Assembly (NCBI GenBank): GCA_041483455.1
Contig: JBGPFS010000077.1
Location: forward strand, 1 to 10,369
Direction of reading: 5' to 3'
Source of the DNA: JBGPFS01 sp041483455
GTDB lineage: Bacteria; Chloroflexota; Limnocylindria; Limnocylindrales; CSP1-4
DNA: 10,369 nt
In this document: in pieces, positions 6,206 to 10,369 of the stretch
Position numbering within the stretch: the first letter of the stretch is position 1
How the letters are laid out: every line of letters starts with the position of its first letter
Notes under the pieces: generated by a model
Databases searched by the model: none
Seen by the model: only the letters and a program-made list of their open reading frames with translations
What the model was told of the DNA's origin: nothing
Program-made: the position numbers and the translations under genes

Positions 6206-7990
6206 ATGACCCGCCGCGACCGCGGCCTCGTCGCCACCCTCGGCCTCGCCTTCGCGGCGCTCGCCATCGTCGTGGCGCTGCCGGCGGCCCCGCGTTCAGG
6301 CTCGATCGGGTCGCCTGCCCCGACGGGCTCCGACGTGCCGTGGGCGATCTTCCGCGAGGGGATCGTCGGAAGCCCCAGCTCGATCAACCCCCTGACCGCC
6401 CGGACGGCCGCCGACCGCGACCTGGCGGCCCTGATCTTCAGCGGGCTCACCCGCCTGGGGCCCGACGACACGGTGCTCCCCGACCTGGCCACGAGCTGGA
6501 CGATGGATGCCACGGGCGGCTCGTGGACGTTCCACCTGCGCCCCGACGCGCGCTGGCAGGACGGTGTGCCCGTGACCGCCGACGACATCGTCTTCACCGT
6601 CGGCGTCCTCCACGACCCGGCCTATGCGGGGCCGCTCGTCGGCTCGTGGCGCGAGGTCACGGCGACGCAGATCGATCCGTCGACCGTCCGGTTCGACCTC
6701 GCGACGCCGCTCGGGGGCTTCCTCCAGGCGACGACGATCGGGATCCTGCCTGCTCACCTCCTGCGTGATGTGCCGGTGGCCAAGCTGGCCGACGATCGAT
6801 TCAGCGTCGAGCCGGTCGGTTCGGGGCCGTACGCGCTGGTCCAGTGGGACACGGGCGCGGCTCAGCTCGTGCCGGCCGGGTCGCTCGCCGCCCCGGCCGA
6901 ATCCACGGGTCCAGCGTCCTCGGTCCCGGGCGTCGACGCCCCGACCGGCCCGAGCGCCTCGGCCCCGGGCGTCGACGTCCCGACCGGCCCGAGCGGCTCA
7001 GCCGGCGCCGGCCCGAGCGCCTCAGTCGGCGCCGCGAGCCTGCCCGAGCTCGACTTCACGTTCTTCACGGACGCGACGGCCCTCGCGGATGCCTACCGGG
7101 CCGGGGAGATCGACGACGCGTCCGGGCTGGGGCCCGCCCAGGCCGCCTCGCTGGCCGCGTTGCCCGGCAGCCACCTCCTGACCTACCCGGGCACGACCTT
7201 CACCTCACTGGCGGTGAACCTCCGGCCGGGGAGCACGGCACTCCGGCCGGCACGGGTCCGCCGGGCGCTCCTCGAGATCCTCGACCGGACGAAGCTGGTC
7301 GCCGATGTCTACCGCGGTGCGGCCACCCGGGCGGACAGCGCGATCCCGCCGACCTCCTGGGCGTTCGACGCCAAGGCGAGCGCGCCGGTGGCGACCTCGT
7401 CCTCGGCAGCGAACGCGGACCTGGTCCGCAGCGGCTGGCGGAAGGGCACCCATGGCTGGGTGGCGGCCGGGACGAAATCCGCGATCGACATCAAGCTCCT
7501 CGCCCCCGACGCAGCCTCGAACCCGACCGCGAACGCCGCGGCGGCCTGGATCGCCGGCGCCTGGCGAGCGTTCGGGATCGGGGTGACCGTGGTGGAGCTC
7601 GAACCAGCCCGGTTCGTCGAGCGGCTCCAGGCCGGCGACTTCACGGTCGCGCTGGTCAGCGTCAACGTCGGGCTCGATCCGGATCTCTACTCGCTCTACG
7701 CCTCGACCCAGGCCGTGGGTGGAGGCGGCAACATCACTGGGCTCCAGGATGCCGCCCTAGATGCGAAGCTCCGGGCCGCCCGCGCCCCCGGCTCGATGGA
7801 GGCTCGTCGGATCGCCTACCGCAACCTCCAGGCGGCGCTCGTGGCGGACCCCGCGATGCTGCCGCTGGTCTTCGCCGATGAGCTCGTGGTGGTCTCGGAT
7901 CGGCTCAGCGGACGCTCCGTCCGCCCCCTCGGGTCCGCCAGTGACCGGTTTTGGGATGTGCTAACATGGCGCCTCGCTGACGGCCGGTGA
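6206..7990 (+). CDS. ABC transporter solute-binding protein, family 5 (peptide/nickel type)
   Basis: The protein resembles the extracellular solute-binding proteins of oligopeptide/dipeptide/nickel ABC transporters (SBP_bac_5, DppA/OppA-like). Residues 8-28 form one hydrophobic signal or anchor segment; no lipobox cysteine is present. Family features follow: NPLTARTAADRDLAALIFSGLTRLGPDDTVLPDLATSW (61-98), WTFHLRPDARWQDGVPVTADDIVFT (107-131), the hinge-region motif VEPVGSGPYALVQWD (201-215), and FTFFTDATALADAYRAGEID (284-303). At 594 residues it is longer than the common 500-550, largely because of a low-complexity insertion at about 226-278. No permease or ATPase gene is adjacent, so the substrate and partner are unknown. 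ATG 6206 is the start; a second ATG at 6198 opens a three-codon frame that closes on the start codon. It could be a receptor or sensor-type binding protein and need not be an importer subunit. Confidence 0.88.
   Translation: MTRRDRGLVATLGLAFAALAIVVALPAAPRSGSIGSPAPTGSDVPWAIFREGIVGSPSSINPLTARTAADRDLAALIFSGLTRLGPDDTVLPDLATSWTMDATGGSWTFHLRPDARWQDGVPVTADDIVFTVGVLHDPAYAGPLVGSWREVTATQIDPSTVRFDLATPLGGFLQATTIGILPAHLLRDVPVAKLADDRFSVEPVGSGPYALVQWDTGAAQLVPAGSLAAPAESTGPASSVPGVDAPTGPSASAPGVDVPTGPSGSAGAGPSASVGAASLPELDFTFFTDATALADAYRAGEIDDASGLGPAQAASLAALPGSHLLTYPGTTFTSLAVNLRPGSTALRPARVRRALLEILDRTKLVADVYRGAATRADSAIPPTSWAFDAKASAPVATSSSAANADLVRSGWRKGTHGWVAAGTKSAIDIKLLAPDAASNPTANAAAAWIAGAWRAFGIGVTVVELEPARFVERLQAGDFTVALVSVNVGLDPDLYSLYASTQAVGGGGNITGLQDAALDAKLRAARAPGSMEARRIAYRNLQAALVADPAMLPLVFADELVVVSDRLSGRSVRPLGSASDRFWDVLTWRLADGR
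6923..7000 (+). repeat. Tandem 39-bp repeat within the solute-binding protein gene
   Basis: Two consecutive 39-bp units (6923-6961 and 6962-7000) differ at only a few bases and encode VPGVDAPTGPSAS and APGVDVPTGPSGS. A decayed third copy (GAGPSASVG) follows. The period is a multiple of three, so copy-number change would keep the frame. It sits between the VGSGPY motif and the FTFFTD segment of the binding protein, where relatives normally have only a short loop. Confidence 0.9.
7959..7967 (+). promoter_or_regulatory. Extended -10 promoter for the tRNA-Leu pair, inside the binding protein 3' end
   Basis: TGcTAACAT at 7959-7967 is an extended -10. GTGACC at 7941-7946 is a possible weak -35, but the spacer of 15 bases is short. 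Initiation near 7974 would give a leader of about 43 bases before the tRNA at 8017. The element lies within the last codons of the upstream gene. The surrounding TTTTGGGATGT is unusually AT-rich for this sequence. Confidence 0.55.
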
Positions 7991-8016
7991 GGTCGCTCGC
8001 CGGTCGGCGGATCCTC

Positions 8017-8103
8017 GCCGAGGTGGCGGAATCGGTAGACGCGCTAGCTTCAGGAGCTAGTGTCCGCAAGGGCGTATGGGTTCAAATCCCTTCCTCGGTA
8101 CCA
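8017..8103 (+). tRNA. tRNA-Leu(CAG)
   Basis: A class II tRNA with long variable arm. The acceptor GCCGAGG pairs with CCTCGGT (8093-8099), with a G-U at the first pair as in some bacterial tRNA-Leu. The anticodon stem CTAGC/GCTAG encloses the loop TTCAGGA, giving anticodon CAG (8051-8053), which reads CUG. The variable arm folds as GTCC-GCAA-GGGC and the T arm carries GGTTCAAAT. The discriminator A (8100) and the 3' CCA (8101-8103) are encoded. It is probably co-transcribed with the next tRNA-Leu, 32 bases downstream. Confidence 0.97.
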
Positions 8104-8135
8104 GCCCTCGTCCGGGATCCGACCGCGATGGACCT

Positions 8136-8220
8136 GCCCAGGTGGCGGAATTGGTATACGCGTACGTTTGAGGGGCGTATGAGGCAACTCATCCGGGTTC
8201 AAGTCCCGGCCTGGGCACCA
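8136..8220 (+). tRNA. tRNA-Leu(GAG)
   Basis: A second class II tRNA. The acceptor GCCCAGG pairs with CCTGGGC (8210-8216). The anticodon stem TACGT/GCGTA encloses TTGAGGG with anticodon GAG at 8170-8172, reading CUC and CUU. The variable arm is TGAG-GCAA-CTCA, and the T stem CCGGG/CCCGG encloses TTCAAGT. Discriminator A (8217) and CCA (8218-8220) are encoded. No promoter of its own is visible, so it must be processed from the transcript of the first tRNA-Leu. Confidence 0.97.
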
Positions 8221-8237
8221 CCCTCCTGACCTGTCGA

Positions 8238-8260
8238 CGGCGGCCCCGCGGGGGCCGCCG
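8238..8260 (+). terminator. Perfect 10-bp GC hairpin after the tRNA-Leu pair
   Basis: CGGCGGCCCC and GGGGCCGCCG flank a GCG loop, forming a perfect 10-bp stem. The hairpin starts 17 bases after the CCA of tRNA-Leu(GAG) and is followed by the moderately T-rich CTCTGATTCT. It separates the tRNA-Leu unit from the tRNA-Val promoter. The absence of a clean T-run lowers certainty, but strong GC hairpins with short, imperfect T tracts are common in high-GC genomes. Confidence 0.7.
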
Positions 8261-8272
8261 CTCTGATTCTCG

Positions 8273-8278
8273 TATCCT
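8273..8278 (+). promoter_or_regulatory. -10 element of tRNA-Val
   Basis: TATCCT matches TAnnnT and ends 6 bases before the first base of tRNA-Val (8285), so transcription would begin at the mature 5' end. The same hexamer is the -10 of tRNA-Phe (10131-10136). No clear -35 is seen; the terminator hairpin occupies that region. Confidence 0.5.
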
Positions 8279-8284
8279 CGTCGC

Positions 8285-8361
8285 GGGCGGTTAGCTCAGC
8301 CGGTCAGAGCACCTCGTTTACACCGAGGGGGTCAGAGGTTCGAGTCCTCTACCGCCCACCA
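8285..8361 (+). tRNA. tRNA-Val(UAC)
   Basis: Acceptor GGGCGGT pairs with ACCGCCC (8351-8357). The anticodon stem CCTCG/CGAGG encloses TTTACAC, giving anticodon TAC (8319-8321), reading GUA and, by wobble, other Val codons. The D arm TAGCTCAGCCGGTCAGAGC and T arm AGAGG-TTCGAGT-CCTCT are standard. Discriminator A (8358) and CCA (8359-8361) are encoded. Only 10 bases separate the CCA from the -10 of lemA, with no terminator between, so read-through into lemA is possible. Confidence 0.97.
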
Positions 8362-8368
8362 GCCCCCC

Positions 8369-8377
8369 TGCTAGACT
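8369..8377 (+). promoter_or_regulatory. Extended -10 promoter of lemA
   Basis: TGcTAGACT at 8369-8377 is an extended -10, with the same TAGACT hexamer as rapZ. Initiation near 8384 would give either a leaderless message starting on GTG 8384 or a leader of about 33 bases before the ATG at 8417. Confidence 0.6.
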
Positions 8378-8406
8378 GGAGACGTGGCGGCGCGGCCGCC
8401 CTTCGC

Positions 8407-8412
8407 GGAGGG
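8407..8412 (+). promoter_or_regulatory. Shine-Dalgarno sequence that decides the lemA start
   Basis: GGAGGG lies 4 bases before ATG 8417. It is the best ribosome-binding site in the window and favours ATG 8417 over the upstream in-frame GTG 8384. Confidence 0.65.
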
Positions 8413-8416
8413 TTTC

Positions 8417-8980
8417 ATGGCTCCGATCCTGATCATCCTGATCGTCGTCGTGGTGGCGGTGGTCGGCTGGCTGATCCTCCTCTACAACGGCCTGGTCGGG
8501 AAGCGCCTGACGATCGACGAGGCGTTCGCCCAGATCGACGTCCAGCTCAAGCGACGCCACGACCTGATCCCGAACCTGGTGAACGCGGTCAAGGGCTACA
8601 TGGACTTCGAGCAGGACGTCCTGACCAAGGTCACCGAGGCCCGGGCCGGCGCGATCGCCGCCGGGGCGCAGGGTCCGACGGCCCAGGCCCAGGCCGAGAA
8701 CGTCCTGACCGGAGCGCTCCGCTCGCTCTTCGCGGTCGTGGAGAACTACCCGACCCTCAAGGCGAATGAGAACGTCCTCAGCCTCCAGGAGCAGCTGACG
8801 ACGACCGAGAACCAGATCGGGTTCGCGCGCCAGCACTACAACGCCACGGTCCGCGACTACAACACCTCGATCGCCACCTTCCCGGCCGTCCTCATCGCCG
8901 GGGCGCTCGGCTTCATCAAGCGCGATTTCTTCGACGCCGAGCCCGAGGCCGAGGCCGTCCCGGTCGTCGCGCTCCGATAG
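8417..8980 (+). CDS. lemA: LemA family membrane protein
   Basis: LemA proteins are membrane-anchored with a short outside N terminus and a helical-bundle cytoplasmic domain; their molecular role is not settled. From ATG 8417 the product has 187 residues. One hydrophobic helix (about 3-22) is followed by the family core: YNGLVGKRLTIDEAFAQIDVQLKRRHDLIPNLVNAVKGYMDFEQDVL (23-69), then VVENYPTLKANENVLSLQEQLTTTENQIGFARQHYN. The end of the core, YNTSIATFPAVLIAGALGFIKRDFFD, is also typical. An in-frame GTG at 8384 would add 11 residues and is positioned for a leaderless start, but the strong GGAGGG before 8417 and family alignment favour the ATG. htpX follows 36 bases downstream; the lemA-htpX pairing is widespread and suggests a shared membrane-proteostasis role. 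Confidence 0.95.
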   Translation: MAPILIILIVVVVAVVGWLILLYNGLVGKRLTIDEAFAQIDVQLKRRHDLIPNLVNAVKGYMDFEQDVLTKVTEARAGAIAAGAQGPTAQAQAENVLTGALRSLFAVVENYPTLKANENVLSLQEQLTTTENQIGFARQHYNATVRDYNTSIATFPAVLIAGALGFIKRDFFDAEPEAEAVPVVALR

Positions 8981-9016
8981 CGGTCGCGCACTCGCCCGAC
9001 TCCCCGGGACCTCGCC

Positions 9017-9994
9017 ATGGCGATGACCTTCAACGCCCAGATCGGGGCGAACCGCCGCAACTCCGTGCTGCTCGTGCTCGTGGTCGCCGCGCTCTTCGCG
9101 GCGCTCGGGCTGACGATCGGCTTCGGCGTGACCGGCAGCCGGGGAGGGGCGATCGGCACCCTGCTCGTCTTCGTCGCCATCGCGGGCCTGCTCTCGATCG
9201 GGTCGTACTTCGCCGGCGACCAGCTCGTTCTCGCCGCCTCGCAGGCGAAGGAGGTGGACGAGACGTCCCAGCCGCAGCTCCTCAACGTCGTTCGGGAGCT
9301 CACGCTCGCCGCCGGGATCCCGATGCCGAAGGTCTACCTGATCGACGACAGCGCCATGAACGCCTTCGCGACCGGCCGCGACCCCGAGCACGCCTCGCTG
9401 GCGATCACGACCGGCCTGCTGACCCGGCTCGACCGCGAGGAGCTCCAGGGGGTCATCGGCCACGAGCTCTCGCACGTCCGGAACTTCGACATCCGGTTCA
9501 CGCTCATGGTCGGCGTCCTGGTCGGGGCGATCGCCCTGCTGGCGGACTTCTTCCTGCGCTTCACGTTCTGGGGCGGTACCAGCCGGCGGTCGTCGAACCA
9601 GGGTGGGGGATCGGGCGGCCTCCAGGCGATCGCGATCGTCCTGGGACTCATCCTCGCGATCCTCGCCCCGATCGCCGCCCGGCTCGTCCAGCTCGCCGTC
9701 AGCCGGCAGCGCGAGTACCTGGCCGACGCGTCTTCGGTCGACCTGACCCGCAACCCGCAGGGGCTCGAGCGGGCCCTCGCGAAGATCGGCGGCGACACCG
9801 AGGTCCTGGAGGTCGCGAACCGGGCCACCCAGCACCTCTACTTCACCAACCCGATCCACAAGTTCGAGGCGCGCGCGAACGGGCTGTTCTCGACCCATCC
9901 ACCCATCGTGGACCGGATCAACCGGCTGCGCGAGCTGACCGGCGAGGCTCCATTGCCACCGGCCGAGACCGCCCAGCTCGGCGAAGAAGACTGA
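9017..9994 (+). CDS. htpX: HtpX-type M48 membrane zinc metalloprotease
   Basis: HtpX is an integral membrane protease with a cytoplasmic zinc active site that degrades damaged membrane proteins; in E. coli it is part of the Cpx envelope stress response. The 325-residue product has two N-terminal hydrophobic helices (about 16-37 and 45-63), the zinc motif HELSH (149-153) with catalytic E150, two further hydrophobic segments (about 161-181 and 202-226), and the third ligand E233 in SRQREYLADASSVDLT. The C-terminal FSTHPPIVDRINRL (291-304) is diagnostic. A Gly/Ser-rich loop (186-201) links the third and fourth hydrophobic segments. The start is ATG 9017; ATG 9023 (MTFNAQIGANRRN) is equally compatible with the family. 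No separate promoter is evident, so it is likely transcribed with lemA. Confidence 0.96.
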   Translation: MAMTFNAQIGANRRNSVLLVLVVAALFAALGLTIGFGVTGSRGGAIGTLLVFVAIAGLLSIGSYFAGDQLVLAASQAKEVDETSQPQLLNVVRELTLAAGIPMPKVYLIDDSAMNAFATGRDPEHASLAITTGLLTRLDREELQGVIGHELSHVRNFDIRFTLMVGVLVGAIALLADFFLRFTFWGGTSRRSSNQGGGSGGLQAIAIVLGLILAILAPIAARLVQLAVSRQREYLADASSVDLTRNPQGLERALAKIGGDTEVLEVANRATQHLYFTNPIHKFEARANGLFSTHPPIVDRINRLRELTGEAPLPPAETAQLGEED

Positions 9995-10017
9995 GTCCGG
10001 GACACCGGCCCGCGGGC

Positions 10018-10059
10018 GCCGATCGATGAGCCCGTGGGGCCGGCGCGCGGCCGATCGGC
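10018..10059 (+). other. Inverted repeat downstream of htpX
   Basis: GCCGATCG (10018-10025) and CGATCGGC (10052-10059) are perfect inverted copies 26 bases apart, beginning 24 bases after the htpX stop; the loop itself is GC-rich and self-complementary in part. It could be a transcript-end structure or a protein-binding dyad. There is no T-run and in sequence of this composition it may be chance. The rest of the 184-base gap holds the tRNA-Phe promoter and no supportable small gene. Confidence 0.25.
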
Positions 10060-10106
10060 CCGATCCGGCGGCGCATCCGCCCGGTCCCGGCGGTCGGTCA
10101 GCCGCC

Positions 10107-10136
10107 TTGCCCGGGTTCGCGGGCAGGTGGTATCCT
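10107..10136 (+). promoter_or_regulatory. Sigma-70-type promoter of the tRNA-Phe/tRNA-Gly unit
   Basis: TTGCCC (10107-10112) and TATCCT (10131-10136) are separated by 18 bases, and TGg precedes the -10, giving the most complete promoter in the window. Transcription would start near 10143, with a leader of about 36 bases before tRNA-Phe. The -35 and spacer contain an inverted repeat, TGCCCG (10108-10113) and CGGGCA (10120-10125), which could be an operator or a chance palindrome. Confidence 0.7.
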
Positions 10137-10178
10137 GCGGGTCGCCGACGGGCGGTCAAGCCCGGTGGGGGCCATCGG

Positions 10179-10254
10179 GCCGAGATAGCTCAGTTGGTAG
10201 AGCACGCGACTGAAAATCGCGGTGTCGCCAGTTCGATCCTGGCTCTCGGCACCA
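10179..10254 (+). tRNA. tRNA-Phe(GAA)
   Basis: Acceptor GCCGAGA pairs with TCTCGGC (10244-10250). The anticodon stem CGCGA/TCGCG encloses CTGAAAA with anticodon GAA at 10212-10214, reading UUC and UUU. The D arm TAGCTCAGTTGGTAGAGC and T arm GCCAG-TTCGATC-CTGGC are standard. Discriminator A (10251) and CCA (10252-10254) are encoded. tRNA-Gly follows 22 bases later on the same strand. Confidence 0.97.
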
Positions 10255-10276
10255 CACCGAAGGTCGCGGCAGACGA

Positions 10277-10352
10277 GCGGAAGTGGCTCAGTTGGTAGAG
10301 CATCACCTTGCCAAGGTGAGGGTCGCGGGTTCGAGTCCCGTCTTCCGCTCCA
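10277..10352 (+). tRNA. tRNA-Gly(GCC)
   Basis: Acceptor GCGGAAG pairs with CTTCCGC (10342-10348). The anticodon stem TCACC/GGTGA encloses TTGCCAA with anticodon GCC at 10310-10312, reading GGC and GGU. The T arm is GCGGG-TTCGAGT-CCCGT. Discriminator T (10349), normal for bacterial tRNA-Gly, and CCA (10350-10352) are encoded. There is no own promoter, so it is probably processed from the tRNA-Phe transcript; further tRNAs may lie beyond the window end, 17 bases away. Confidence 0.97.
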
Positions 10353-10369
10353 ATCCCTCCTCCAGTCGA

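Noticed and set aside
6923..7040. Short repeats that might suggest a CRISPR array
   Set aside because: The units are directly adjacent without spacers, in frame, and inside a coding sequence.
7987..8229. An 80-codon + strand frame over the tRNA-Leu pair
   Set aside because: It is the translation of two tRNA genes; the peptide repeats the tRNA sequence pattern and has no independent support.
8318..10159. A 613-codon open frame on the minus strand opposite tRNA-Val, lemA and htpX
   Set aside because: It crosses a tRNA and two well-supported genes, and its product is charged low-complexity sequence with no recognisable motif.
10026..10298. A 90-codon + strand frame after htpX
   Set aside because: Its second half is the translation of tRNA-Phe and part of tRNA-Gly, and the first half contains the tRNA promoter.
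1..10369. Possible mobile element, phage or defence island
   Set aside because: I saw no transposase, integrase, phage structural, restriction or toxin-antitoxin motif on either strand; the tRNA genes have no adjacent integrase or obvious attachment-site duplication within the window.

Overview
The window is GC-rich DNA, coding almost end to end, with all supported genes on the + strand. It looks like a chromosomal housekeeping region, not an accessory one. The high GC, the rapZ-yvcK-whiA cluster, the frequent GTG starts and the apparent leaderless promoters suggest a high-GC Chloroflexota or a related terrabacterial lineage. The YvcK with an N-terminal membrane segment and the divergent WhiA lean me toward Chloroflexota over Actinobacteria, but this is inference without a database search.

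Layout: 1-74 is the end of an upstream gene, probably TatA/TatB-like, followed by tatC (Tat protein export). Next come rapZ (P-loop, RNase adaptor-like), yvcK (CofD-like, membrane-anchored here) and whiA (LAGLIDADG-like/HTH regulator). tpiA and gpmA (two glycolytic enzymes) and secG (Sec translocase subunit) follow. Then there is an orphan family 5 solute-binding protein with an internal 13-residue tandem repeat. Two tRNA-Leu genes (CAG, GAG), a terminator-like hairpin and tRNA-Val(UAC) come next, then lemA and htpX (membrane protein and membrane zinc protease). tRNA-Phe(GAA) and tRNA-Gly(GCC) close the window.

How it works together: rapZ/yvcK and whiA/tpiA overlap by four bases (GTGA), and tpiA/gpmA are 3 bases apart, so 1013-5832 behaves like one translationally coupled block. 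The order rapZ-yvcK-whiA-tpiA-gpmA-secG resembles the actinobacterial order rapZ-yvcK-whiA-gap-pgk-tpiA-secG with gap and pgk missing and gpmA added. Several genes have a recurrent -10 element, TGnTAnnnT or close to it. At rapZ, tpiA, lemA (alternative GTG) and tRNA-Val it ends exactly 6 bases before the first base of the gene or start codon, which points to leaderless transcripts.

I found no CRISPR array, insertion sequence, phage gene, toxin-antitoxin pair or obvious novel defence system. The observations worth a second look are the promoter pattern, the solute-binding protein insertion, the TatC N-terminal extension and the rearranged glycolytic synteny. No gene-free stretch exceeds 300 bases.
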